From: Phytophthora sp. 'mugwort'
Taxonomy: Eukaryota > Oomycota > Peronosporomycetes > Peronosporales > Peronosporaceae
Reading direction: 5' to 3'
Length of the DNA stretch: 64,000 nt
Assembly: GCA_033558025.1 (NCBI GenBank)
Contig: JAUCEF010000010.1
Span: forward strand, 335,001-399,000
The translations under genes were made by a program, and so were the position numbers. Below the pieces are notes generated by a model that saw nothing but the letters and a program-made list of their open reading frames with translations, did not search any database and was not told where the DNA came from. Below are positions 41,544 to 52,786 of this stretch, one piece after another; position 1 is the stretch's first letter, and every line of letters begins with the position of its first letter.

Positions 41544-43617
41544 ATGACTAAGACTCGGTCTGGCAGCGGTGTGAAAGCGCCTACCAAGCCTGTTGCTTCC
41601 AAGCAGCAGGCTAATAGCTCTAAGCCGTCCGGCAAAGACTCTGCCGCTAGGGGATCCACCAAGGTGGCATCCAGGTGCCCCCAAGGCACTTGAACCGCCT
41701 GAGGAAGACCCTGAGCTCCTCGTGGAGTATGAGGAGGACTCAGACGAGTCTCCCATGCCCTGGGGCGATAACGAGATCCCGCTCGTCAAGGGGTCTGACG
41801 GCGACCGAGTCAGTCGGACTCGCTTGGGTCCCGTACCCCGCTGTCTAGCCATAACGGCGGCGATGGCGACGCGCCGAAGACGGCCGAGCGTCAGGGGGTC
41901 CCATGCTCACCAAGGAGGACGACGAATATCCTCCTTCCACGGTCAAGAACTTGACGCTCGCTGAGGCAGCTGCCCGCGTCAAGGCTGCTAAGGCCGCAGC
42001 AGCCTCGGAATTCAGCCGCAAGCGGCGAGCTGCTTCCAGTTCTCCGATCCGTGAAGGGTATGGAACCCTCACGCTCACGAACAAGGAACTCTTCGATTTC
42101 TCTTCCGATGAGGAGGAAGAGGGACAAGTCGGCCGAGAGATCTTCAACGATCTCGACGAGCAGCAGTCGGAGTAACAGGCTGCTCGTCATAAGGGAGCGC
42201 GGTCCTCGGCGACCCGGTCGCCTATGAAGTACTCTTCGCCTGTTCGTGGAGGTCTGCCTTACGATCCCGGGTACTTCCCTCCTGAGGAGTCCCACGGACC
42301 TGACGCCTACATGGGTCAGCTCCAGCCGCCTCGCGTGCTTCTTGGCGGGCGCTCTTCTCGAGGCGCATATGAGCGCCGCCTGGTGGACAAGCTGCCCCTG
42401 TTCCAAAACGTGAGCATTGCTCGGTGCGTGCTCCTGGCACCGCACAACATCCCGCTCAAAGAGTTCACGAGCCGGCCAAAGAAGCCTGAGCTCCGGTCGG
42501 GACTCCGACTGTGTGGGGCTATCCAGGCGTGATGCCCCACACTGTGACTCTTTCCAGAGGTCGAGGCCGTATTTTGGAAATAGGCAGCTACGCGCTGCTC
42601 ACAAGGACAACTCGAGGTTCTCCGGCAGGATCTCACCATGGAGGCTATCCTTGACCTCCGAGATCTGCGTATTGAATTTGCCCATGTGGTAGGCAAACGG
42701 CAGTTCTCTCGAGAACTGCAAAAGCATTCCGCTTCTAGCGCTCACGATGAGCGCGGGTATGGTCTTGATTCTACGACCACACCCCGTTCGGGCAAAAAGA
42801 CCCGAACTACTTACGAAGCCGCCGCCGATTCTGTTCCCAGATCGGGACAGCCTTCGGGCAGTCAGCCTGGAGCCGTTCGTACGGCTCCCAGGAGCACTCA
42901 GCTTCCGAGTATCCTCTCCACTTCACGCGGAGCTGGCGCTTCCCGTGAACGCGCCGCTCCTGGAGCACACGTTCCACGTGATAGTGGGTCTCCCCATTAC
43001 GATCGAGGAGAGGGGGGTGGTGCCCTCGAATGAGTACGAGTATGAGGCGCCACCCTTCCGGTCCAGCTCAGGACCTGGTGTGCCGCCTTCGGCTCCACCT
43101 CGTGTCGCTGAAGACACCGCTCTCCGTCGTCGAGTCCTTGCGCTTGAGATTGCGCTTGGACTTGGTGAGGGCGGGGCTGCCGCCGCCCATGCCGGGAGCG
43201 TTGGGGTCCTTGGGCCGATTCGTAACGACGTGAATCGTCTGGCCGACGACTTGTCGGCCCTCGAAGGACGGGTCGACCGTCGCATGAACGACGTGGACGG
43301 ACGATATCTTCCAGCGTCTGGATGCCTTTTGGGCGTCCATGGACCGAGTCCAACGGGAGTTGTCTCTCATTCGGGACCTTCTGCGGCCTGTGCCCCAGGC
43401 GGGAGCGCCTCCTGCGTACTCCCAGACGTATCACTATGGCTCATACTCGGCGTATGCAGCCGGGGTTCCTTCGTATGGAGCCCCTTCCGCGGCCCCGCAA
43501 GGGACCTGGGCTTCTGGCTCTGGGCGCGCTCAGAGGCATGGGTCGCAGCCTCGCTTCGTAGAGCTGGGGGTCTGTGAGCCTTGCGGGCCATGGTACCGCT
43601 TCAGACGGCCCACGTAG
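41544..43617 (+). pseudogene. Antisense ORF within the Gypsy element, product unknown
   Basis: Plus-strand segments, opposite to gag-pol, read as one protein of roughly 690 codons after several frame changes. The start is MTKTRSGSGVKAPTKPVASK. Later pieces include TVKNLTLAEAAARVKAAKAA with an acidic DFSSDEEEEGQVG, PYDPGYFPPEESHGPDAYMG, TMEAILDLRDLRIEFAHVVG, a helical part with LADDLSALEGRVDRRMNDVD and MDRVQRELSLIRDLLRPVP, and a Tyr/Gly/Pro-rich end (YSQTYHYGSYSAYAAGVPSY). Residue use is protein-like, with Lys/Ala, acidic and coiled-coil blocks, while the opposite strand gives Arg/Ser-rich shadows. It starts about 185 bp from the LTR and ends 16 bp from the end of pol. I recognise no domain. 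Confidence 0.6.
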
Positions 43618-43633
43618 AACGTCGGGTGGGTCG

Positions 43634-46600
43634 TCATCGACTTAGGCAGGTCAATGGTATATGCCGCACCAAGCCTGGCCAGGACCGCAAAGGGCCAATA
43701 AAGCGGTGTTTCAGCTTGTTGCTCCCAACGGAACTTACCGTGGCGAGTGGCAAGTTCTTAGTGTCTAGTAGGACTAAATCCGCCACATTAAACACCTTTA
43801 ATTTTCCTCTTCCTCTCTTGTCCGAGTACTCCTTTTGTTTGTCCTGTGCCGCTGCCATGGCATCACGGACACGGCTGAGTACGTTCAACCTGGTGTCTAT
43901 AAAAGACTCCACTTGTTTCCGCGAGGAAACCGGTCTCATATCCGAGACCTGGGAGGAAAGCGCTTTCCGAGCCTCACCCCCACTTAGAATTGAAGCCGGG
44001 GTGCTGCCTCGCAAAGTGAGCGGCATCCGTGGATGGCGTAAGCCATTCAGATAGAGCGGGATATACCAGGTCGATGCGTGTACCGCAGTGTTAAGTGCAA
44101 ACTCAACAACTGGCAAGCGTTCTGACCAAGTGCGAGGAGCCTTCGCACAGACACTGCGTGGAGTGTCCTCAAGCACTTGGCTCACACTCTCCGTCTGCCC
44201 ATCCGTCTGAGGATGATCGGCAGTGGACATGTGCAGCCTCGTTCCAAATAGTTGGAACAGCGTTCGCCAGAACGCGGCGGTAAACCGCGGGTCACGATCC
44301 GAGACAATTGTCTCCGGCAGACCATGATGGCGGAAACGCCATCCAGGAACAGCTTCGCAGCCTGTTCCCCGACTGTGACTTTGACCGGAGCAAGACGCAC
44401 CATCTTGCTCAGACGGCACACGAACACCAGGATGCCGGTGTTTCCGCGGCTGTCAGCTGGAAGTCCGAAGATGAAATCCAGACTCATCGACTTCCAGCAG
44501 TCCGCTGGAACGGGCAGACCCTGCAAAGGAGCCGAGGCGTGCCCGCCGGGTTTCACCCGCTGACATATTTTCACATGTCTTCACGTACTGTGCGACCCAC
44601 TTGTACATGTGGGCCCACCAAAAGTACTGACAGACCGACTGGAAGGTCTTCTCGCGGCCCAAGTGACCGCTGGACGGCGCATCGTGCGCCTCCTCAAACT
44701 TGAGATCCTCGTCGTTGGAACGACTATCCGAGGGGGTTCATGGGGCTCCACTCGATAGTAGAGTAGGCCATCGGCCCACTCGTATCGATGAAGCCGAGCT
44801 CTATGACGTGGCGTGAGCCACTCGGCCGTGGCTTCCTTGCCAGCGGCCAGGAAACGCACCAAAGGTGCCATGACTTCGTCGCCCCGATAAGCCATGCCTA
44901 TCTGATCATTAGATCGGTCGTGGCGCGACTTATGTTCGCCATCTCATAGTCCGGCCTGCGTGACAACGCATCGACAAGCACGTTGAGCTTGCCAGGCTTG
45001 TACTCGACGCGGAAGTTATATTCCGCGAAGAAGGACAGCCACCTCGCCATCCTTTGGGACAGATGGGGCGAGTTTGTCGCCGTCCGTAAGGATGCGTAAT
45101 CTGTGTAGATCACAAAGGGCTGGGAGCCCAGGAGGTGCACCCGGAACTTGAAAGGGCGTACTTCATGGCAAGCAGCTCCTTGTCATGAACGGGGTAGTTC
45201 CGTTCGGCAGCCGTGAGCTGCCTGGACTGAAATGATCACTCGTTCACGTTCTACTGCATCGTTCTGCAGCAATGCGCATTCTATTGCATAATCGGATGCA
45301 TCACAGACGACGCTGAACGGCTTCGTCTCGTCCGGCAGTGCCAGGACAGGCGCTTTCCGTAGGCTCGCCTTGACATAGTCAAAGTCATCCTGGTGCTCAC
45401 GCCCCAGTGCCAGTCGGTATCCCTTCTTCAGAAGATCCGACAAGGGTCTAGCCAGACCCGCGTACCCTTCGCTGTACTTATGGAGGTAGTTGGCTAAACC
45501 CAGCCACTTTGTCAGGTCCTTCTAGGACCTTGGCGTTGGCCAAGCCGAAATGGCTTTGACCTTCTCCGGGTCGGCTCGAACGCCGAGGTTGCTAACGAAG
45601 CAACCGAGAACTTTGATCTCTTGCGCCGCGAAGACGCACTTGTCGATGTTGGCATAGAGCTTGTTCACTCTCATGACCTCCAGCACTCGGCAGAGGTGCT
45701 CCAAATGCACCTCTATAGCCGTCTTGCCTCTCTCGGCACGGCGATGGACGAAGATGTCGTCGAAGTACGACTGTGCGTACGCACGCAGTGGTCTAAACGA
45801 CTGCGCGACCAGGCGATTGAACGTCGCCGGGGCATTAGACAGGCCCTGTGGCATCACCAGCCACTCCCAGAGCATACCGCTCGAGGTGCTCACTGCGGTG
45901 AGCGGGATGTCGCTCTCACGCATCAGGATCTGGTAGTATCCGTACACCAGATCCAGGGTACTGTATAACTCGCACCCGGCCATGTTGTTTAACAACACAT
46001 CCTTTCGCGGGATGGGTGTCTGGGCCGGCACCGTTGCGCTGTTCAGCTTATTAAAAGCATGAATCAGACGCCACTTCCCGTTCGGCTTCCGAACGCAGAA
46101 GGTTGGCGTCGAGTGCGGGGATTTCGATTCCCGCACCTGTCTTGGCCTTTGCGGCGAAGAAGGCATCAATGACCTCGCACTGCTATCGAGGCAGTGGCCA
46201 TTGTCTGGTGACGCAGTACTTTAATCCCGGCACGAGATAAAAAAAAATCTCGTGCCTGATCCCACGATCCGGTGGGAGTTGAGACGGTGGATCCTTGGAC
46301 ACGACGTCCTCGAACTCCTTCATCAAAGGATACACTGGATCCTTTGGGTTCTTGAGAATCTCAGAACCCAAGCGCGAGGCACGCTGGGAGGAGAATGCCT
46401 CTAGGACGCCCTCGTCCATAACTGAGGAGGAATTCAATTCCTCTGGAGTGGACTCTTGCTTCAAGTGTACCAGCTCCGCGATTTCTCCTGCCTTCAGGTC
46501 GGCCAGGAAATCTGCCGGCGTCAACTCTTCGAGGTTCAGGAGCTCTGACACATCTGGCAGTGGCTCTAGCCGGATGCCGCCTGCCTTGCGATGGCCGGTC

Positions 46601-47635
46601 TCGCCGTCGAGGATGTGATAACACCCTTCGACAGTCCGCGTCGGAAGAACCCGGACCCTGGGTTCCGAGTCGCTTGAAGCAATTCCAATCTGAAATGACT
46701 TCAGACTCGAATTGCGGTGTCGATTTTATGTCGTCGACGGCGACCGTGACGTGGTACTGCATTACCCACGTCTGTGGACGTCTCATTGACGACGGCCAAA
46801 GCCTCTAGGGCTTCGTGTGGAACGTTGTTACCCACACAAGAAATGCATTCCGCCACTTTTTCCTCAGTTATGGTCTGGCGACCTGGTGTGGAACAAGGTC
46901 ACCACACAGGAAGCGCCTCGCGTCTTCCTCGCCAGTTTCAGTCTGGGTGACTCGGTGTGGACTTGGTTACCCACCTGGTCGGTGCCTCTGGGCACCGCCA
47001 CTCTTGAAGCCTTAGCCGCCGGTCTAGATTCCAGCGGGGGTCGAGGGCTATCCTGCAAGGACTGCCGCACTCGACCAGGTGCAGCTTCTGCTGCCACCGC
47101 TTCTAGGGAGTCTCTCAATACGTCGGGGGCTCCCAAAAAATCACTGGATGCTCTTGGATCCCGGCGCCCCTTTCGGACGCCCCAGTTCCTGGCAGAGGTG
47201 GGAACATGACTCACCAATGCTCTTACAGTAACTGCGGGCCGGCTGGCCCCGATGAATAGTTTTGCCAATCGATCTATGGCTCATGTTTCTCAAGCAGGGC
47301 ATGCCCAGGATCAAGTCATACTTGTCCATCTTTAGGGGGGAAATTGCCTCATGCTGTCGAAGTCCTCGAACTTCACAGCTAGATCCACACATGGATCTTG
47401 GGAACAGTAATCACCATTTCGTCGGTCAGTTGTTATGACACGGTCCCGTTGCCTTTGCTTTCTCGTAAAGCATCGGCCAACTTGTTTTAGTTTTCCGCAA
47501 TAGTCTGGCGGCGTGCGAAGTTCTTCGACTCCCCGGAGTCTATCAAGACTCGGAAGGGATGGGTATATCCCCGTACACTTACGTGTATTACTAGCAGCCC
47601 AACGCTGCCATTCTTCGATTCGAGAGTGCAAAGAC
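43634..47635 (-). pseudogene. Gypsy pol: protease, reverse transcriptase, RNase H, integrase
   Basis: Protease remnants: IDSGESKNF (the DSG active-site motif) and DKYDLILGMPCL near 47300-47560. Reverse transcriptase 46169-45522: KWRLIHAFNKLNSATVP, LYSTLDLVYGYYQI, MPQGLSNAPATFNRL and the catalytic YFDD. RNase H 45443-44898: FSVVCDASDYAI, PFVIYTDYASLRT and ALSRRPDYEM. Integrase 44895-43634: WWAHMYKWVAQYVKTCENM zinc region, then MSLDFIFGLPADSRGNTGIL, ETIVSDRDPRFTAAFW and DHPQTDGQTE. Several frameshifts and stops separate the domains, so it cannot be active as it stands. Confidence 0.9.
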
Positions 47636-47719
47636 TCTCAGGGGCTAAGTCTCCATGGTGCGCGCCTCCCGCGCACCGCTCATGAAGACTTAGATCTTCC
47701 CCAGTAGGGCTCCCCGCCC

Positions 47720-48679
47720 CTACTGGTATCCTGCGTTCCCCTGCCCGTGGGATCGCGGCCTTTGCCAGCAGCCCTTGAGCGCGACGGGCTTGGAAGGGAA
47801 ACGTTTTCGTTGTCCCCCCGCAGGACAGGCACGTGCCATGTGCCCTAGCTTACCACAGCTATAGCAGCGAATATCATGCTGCTCAGCGAGCCCAAGTTCC
47901 ATGGAAACTGGCCCGCTCGGGGACCCACGACTTAATGCCACTGCCCCTGGCCACATCGCCGCCGGCGTGCGTGCCTGGCGGTGACTGTACTCCTCTTGGA
48001 GGGCGACCTGGATCGCCTCTTCCAGAGTATTGGCCTGCACCCGAAATAGCTGGGTGCGGGCCAGGTCCACTCTTACGCCGTCCATGAACACCGTCACCTT
48101 TTTGCGTTCATGGAGTGGGTTTCCCACGAGGGATGCGGTGAGCTCCCGCATCTCTTGGATGTACTCGTGCAGCTCACGTCTTCCTTGTTTACATGGCAGG
48201 AAGCGTGACTGCTGGCGGTACTCATAGTTCGCCGGGAGGAACGCGGCTCTGAGCTGTTCACACAGCTGAGCCCAGGATGCGAAGCGTCCAGGCGTTGTCG
48301 CTTCCCGCGTATACCAACTCTTAGCACGCCCGCTAAGGTTGGAGAGAGGCGAAAGCCACTCGGAGGTGCTCCGAGGAGATGAGAGCCGCATACATTGCAA
48401 GCTCAACTTCTCGCACCCAGAAGTGAAAGTTTTCACCTTCCTTCCCCTCGTGCTTACCTTCAGCCTCAACGGCTTGGTTTCGGCCGGAACTTGCAGGTTG
48501 CTCCGAACATGTTCGATGGGCCCCTACTCATACATGTTGAACGCGGTCACGCGTTCGACCTGCTCAGCTTGCGTTGACGACGCCAAGCTGCTCAAGGCAT
48601 CCATTCCAAAGATGCCAGTCATCTTACGAACGGACTCGAACTGTGAGTCGTTCAGATGAGGAAACTCATTCCGGTCCAT
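47720..48679 (-). pseudogene. Gypsy gag with zinc knuckle
   Basis: The start is MDRNEFPHLNDSQFESVRKM at 48679. An in-frame stop and one frameshift precede the capsid-like part (FASWAQLCEQLRAAFLPANY, RELHEYIQEMRELTASLVGN). The nucleocapsid knuckle is CYSCGKLGHMARAC near the C-terminus, followed by a basic tail. It is the structural protein of the element. Confidence 0.85.
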
Positions 48680-48728
48680 GTTGCTGGGACCCAGAGGTTT
48701 GAGGTAGTAACCCGCGTAGGCGTGGATT

Positions 48729-48747
48729 GACTACGAGTGCTACCAAT
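48729..48747 (-). promoter_or_regulatory. Probable primer-binding site of the Gypsy element
   Basis: Directly inside the 5' LTR the sense strand reads ATTGGTAGCACTCGTAGTC. The TGGT start is what a tRNA 3' end (…ACCA) would pair with. The tRNA is not identified. Confidence 0.45.
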
Positions 48748-49113
48748 TGTGACGGGGCACACAACACCTTGCGCACAGGAAGTGTACTTCCAGAGAGTGT
48801 ACAAACTCTCCGTGAACGGCAGTTCACTAGTCCCTGGCCTGTGGGACTGTTACCAAAATTAGGTAGATTTAAGACTGAATATATTTATAGGTGACCCCTT
48901 TTAATACATCTACATACTAACTATTAGTCACCTATAAAGTACCCTAGATGTTATCCTATTGAGTGGCTCTGAGGTCTTTGTACGATATCTGTGGTACCTA
49001 TCCATGACGTCATTACCGTCGACGTCATAGTGATGTTTGGCAACATCACTTAGTGTACTTAGGTACACCTGCTCTGAAGAGTGACTTGGCACTCTTCATG
49101 TAACCCCGTTACA
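48748..49113 (-). repeat. 5' LTR of the Gypsy element
   Basis: 366 bp, about 97 percent identical to the 3' LTR by eye. Confidence 0.9.
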
Positions 49114-49118
49114 CCACA
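49114..49118. repeat. Gypsy target-site duplication, right
   Basis: CCACA; on the minus strand TGTGG, which encodes the predicted catalytic Cys and the first two bases of the next Gly codon of the host peptidase. Confidence 0.85.
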
Positions 49119-50500
49119 GCTGGCGTAGTCTGGTTGCTGGCTTCGACTCACTCAGTTGGATTAATGACTAGCTTGCTACTGGGTGCCGATTTCCTGTGTC
49201 ATCTCTCCACGAAGTCACGCAGTCCTTCTTGCACAATATCACCCTCGTCGCTCGTAATACTGTTCCAGATTATCTCCATGTCCTCGTGGTATTCTTCGTC
49301 GATGAGCGGCTCATACATGTAAACATGTACTTGCAACGAGCGAGTAGCTTCATCAGTGTGCAGTCGAACAATAATAACCCCCCAGTGGTTTCTCTCAAAT
49401 TTACAAGGATGAAGTTGGTAGAGCAAATAGAAGCCGTTGGTGTCTTCGGATATCCGACAGCCATTGTCAATAAAGACACAACGTAACTCCGCTCCACCAC
49501 TTCTGCAAGAAACATTACACAGAATTCCACCGGGCTATCATTCAGCCAGCCTTTGCAAACCCCACCAACGATGTTTGCAAAGTTGATGTGACCCTTTCCA
49601 GTCGGCGTTAAAAATTCGGAGCCCAGTGAACTTGATGCAAACTTGGACACGACCTCATTTGCCAGTGTTTGGTGTCGATTGTATACAGCATCCACCGGTG
49701 CAAATAGATCCACGTTCGACTTGACTTTTCTCCAATATTGCTCTAACCACTTCCGGTCTTCAAACCACGATCGCGCCTTGTCCTTCACTTCATAGAACCC
49801 GCTAGCGCACCCACATAAGGACTAGAACACACGATTTGTTAGAGCAACCCTACTTTAGCAACCACAATACAGCAACCATATTGGTAAAGCGACCTTACCC
49901 GCTAAACTTCCAGAGCTTGGGATCGATGGACGCGACAAGATCGAGGACGATACCTTGACTCTTAATCCTGTCTTCCAGTGGGCCAGGTTCTTGCTGCTCA
50001 GACCTGGCGGTTTTTATTGCAGCCTCCAAGGATCGCGTGAGATCGACCGGGATTACAAATGTGTGCATATAGGTTGCGGGTCGCATAGCTTACCAGCTGC
50101 ATTCAATCGTACGTGACCTGAGGTAGCCATCCTCCAACTGCACTGGATACTTATCCATCGTCTCCATAACATACTTTAAGTTTGCGGTGTTACGTGCCCA
50201 GATAACGAACTGGTCAAGCGGCACAATGAGGTCGCTAGGATACTTGTGCACAGTTAGACGCTGCGTACCAGGTTTAAGCTTTGTCTGCCGTAGCTGCTTC
50301 AATGTCACCCGCGATCTACCTCGGTTCTTCAGCTTTGGTACGTTGACGATATCGACTTGGCGAGCAGGCATTGATACAGGAGCGGCAGCAGCCAGAGTTG
50401 AAGCCGGTTCCTCTTCTTTTATCACTACTTCGTCTTCCTCTGATATTCCATGCGATGCGACTGCCGGTTGCGTTGGGAGGGACCATGTCATCATCATCTG
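49114..50500 (-). pseudogene. MULE-associated Ulp1-like (C48) peptidase region
   Basis: Minus-strand pieces show WLNDSPVEFCVMFLAEVVE, then after a frame change ERNHWGVIIVRL, VHVYMYEPLIDEEYHEDMEI and, at the Gypsy edge, QQPDYASCG. The catalytic His (NHWG), the helper Gln (QQPD) and the Cys (SCGV across the insertion) are in C48 order. The linker 50497-50090 is basic (KLKNRGRSRVTLKQLRQTKL). Such peptidases are fused to some Mutator-like transposases in plants and oomycetes. Two internal frame changes besides the Gypsy insertion make it non-functional. Confidence 0.75.
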
Positions 50501-51158
50501 TACAACCTTTGCTGCTTGACATTTCTAGCTCTTCCATTAGGCTAGCAGTGCCCATTGCTTCTGCCGGATCTATAAATGAATGCATGTTTGCATTAGTCAC
50601 ATCTTCTTCGATCATATCGTCGCCATCTCCTTCATCATGAGTGGTTTGTGGTACGGGTGAACCAGCTTCCGCACGACGCAATCCAATTTCTACGGCCTCT
50701 TTCCATGCATTTAGTTCTTGATAAAGGTCCGCACTCGACAACTCAGATAAGTGCTGGAGCAGAGGCTCTAGCATCGCCTTGGCATAAGAGTACTTCTCCG
50801 CCGAAGAAAGCACCACTTGGTTTGCACGTTCGTTCCTACGCAACCGAACATACAGCACCTGTTTCGTAGGCTTGGGGTCCAGCCTTGGGGCTTCTTCAAA
50901 CATGTCCGGGGTTTCTTCATCATTGCAGTTCTGCAACCTTAAATTTGGCTCCGGCGACCTTACCTTGGACATGTTCACAATAGACTGCAACGCATCAGCA
51001 CAAGCAGCAATTGCTTCTTTGACGTTCAACGCTGCAAATGTACTTCATCTTTCGTCAATTGACATAGCAGGAAGCTTTTGGAATTCATGTCCTTTGCCAG
51101 CCACATGCATTAGATGGCAACATGGCAATCGATGGCTTGTGTAGAACAGACAAGTGCA
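50316..51158 (-). pseudogene. MULE SWIM zinc finger and linker
   Basis: At 51158-51108 the frame reads CTCLFYTSHRLPCCHLM, a SWIM finger (CxC ... CxH), then GKGHEFQKLPAM. Across a stop the frame continues LNVKEAIAACADALQSIV and a long acidic linker to 50316. SWIM fingers lie directly after the MULE catalytic core. Confidence 0.7.
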
Positions 51159-51412
51159 TGTTCAATTCACATCGCGGCATGTGAAGGTTTGGTTTGAGCT
51201 GTAAACGTTCCAAGCGAAATATCTGAACTCCGCTCGCAAGTTGTTGTCTCCACCCGATTCACATATTTCTCCCATTCCTTTTTCACCATATCCAACCCAC
51301 GAGACGACAGCCTGTTCGCTACTGTCCTTAAGAAGGGGGGTACGGTCTTAGGCATCCGTGTAGAAGAGTGTTGCTTCCCAATTTCCGAAACTATTTCTAT
51401 TCCGTGTAATAG

Positions 51413-52786
51413 TCATCTGATGTTGTAGTAACCCCGCGACTGTCCTGTCGATCTTGTCTTGCGTCCTAGGAGCATTTTCAGATACTTCCAGTTAGATTCG
51501 ATCCTGTTCTTGTTGTATTCCCAGCAGTAAAATGTTTTCCACGAGCAAAGTTGGACCACAATCCCCGAAGGCGCGTGGAAAATCTGCCAGCGCCAAAATG
51601 AGCCCGTCATCCACTGCCTTTGGAAGTAAGACGTGAAGGCTGCGATCTCAGTCACGCCGACCAACCCAGGATGACGCTCTCCATCTTCTCATAGAACTCA
51701 ATGCTTCTAACCGTGAAGTGTAGATTGTGGACGTCCCGAAGAATCATTGCGAATGGCGTGAAGCCTTTTGCCTTCTCGTACAATTTCTTAGCGACGTGAA
51801 AAAAGCACATATAAGGTGCTCAATGCTGCAATCCAGCCCGAAAACGTCTTTGACAGCATTGCGTTGCGCTTTGTCTGCGTCAGACATGACGTAGTGTACA
51901 AGCAGCGGCTTGTGAATTACCTCCGTGTAAACTCTGCGAATCGCAGACAACGCCACACCATAGTGAAAGCGCTCTTGCTGTGACATCACCACAATCGCAA
52001 CCAGGTGAAAACGGCGGGCTTCGCCGGAGATGCCGACTATCAGTACAGGATACGCGACTTGACACAACTTGTACGTAGCGTCAACATGAAAGAAAACGAT
52101 ACCGGGTTACGGTCACGCCGCTGCAGCAGCTTCTTCGTCGTCACGCCGACGATGAAGTGCTTTTCAGCGCTGCCGTTGCCGACAACGGGACAACCAGCTT
52201 CATCAGCTTTCCAGGAGAAATTGAACGCCTCACCTTCCTGATCCTCTCTCGCGAACGCGACCTCGTGAACCTTGGCCTTGACCGTGGCAATGATGTCAGT
52301 GTTGTCCAGGTGATTCATTGCGTAGTTTTGGACAAAGCGTTGAACTTTTGAAAGCTCCGGAAGGGAGACCTCGTCGAGGTTAAAGCGCCTCAAGTAGCCC
52401 GTGCGGATCCGCGAAGGCATCAGGCCTTGCACTGCCCATTCACGAGACACCTCTTTCATAGCAGCGGTGAGGCACGGCTTCACGGCAGGGCGCACTGGTG
52501 AGATATGCGTGCCAGCTTCCTCCACCCTCATGATGTTGAGGTGCTGACACGCGCGAGTCTTGCCGCGCCACGTGCAGCGCGATGGCGGCTCCGCGCGGCG
52601 CAATGCCGAGCAGCTGCAGGCCAGCAACCGAACTCTCATTGCGTGGGGTGCTGCATGGCTGCACAATTCAAAGGAGACAAGGTGGATCTTCGTCACCTTA
52701 AAGGCCTTCATCGATTCCAGCAGCATCTCTGCGTCGCTAGTGGGCATGCTGGGCGTGATGGCAGTCCAGAGGATTCGAGTGGGCAT
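51413..52786 (-). pseudogene. Mutator-like (MULE) transposase core
   Basis: The N-terminal part (52786-52040) has MPTRILWTAITPSMPTSDAE, a Cys/Arg-rich segment and LSKVQRFVQNYAMNHLDN. In the next frame (52067-51744) comes CQVAYPVLIVGISGEARRFH with MSQQERFHYGVALSAIR and VMSDADKAQRNAVKDVFG, the MULE catalytic block. Frameshifts separate these and the following piece to 51413. It forms one unit with the SWIM finger and the C48 peptidase downstream, all on the minus strand. Terminal inverted repeats were not found. Confidence 0.75.

Larger units (their letters stand above)
40989..49113 (-). mobile_element. Complete but decayed Ty3/Gypsy LTR retrotransposon with an antisense ORF
   Basis: 8.1 kb, flanked by a perfect 5 bp duplication (CCACA), with 366-371 bp LTRs that start TG and end CA. 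Read on the minus strand the order is 5' LTR, gag with CCHC knuckle, protease, reverse transcriptase, RNase H, integrase, then about 2.1 kb with coding potential on the opposite strand, a purine tract (AGTGGCGGAGGA) and the 3' LTR. PR-RT-RH-IN order defines Ty3/Gypsy. Stops and frameshifts occur in gag and pol. LTRs differ by about ten substitutions and two short indels, so the insertion is old but not ancient. Confidence 0.93.

Noticed and set aside
41891..42445. 184-codon minus-strand ORF in the Gypsy 3' region
   Set aside because: Arg/Leu/Ser-rich shadow of the more protein-like plus-strand frame.
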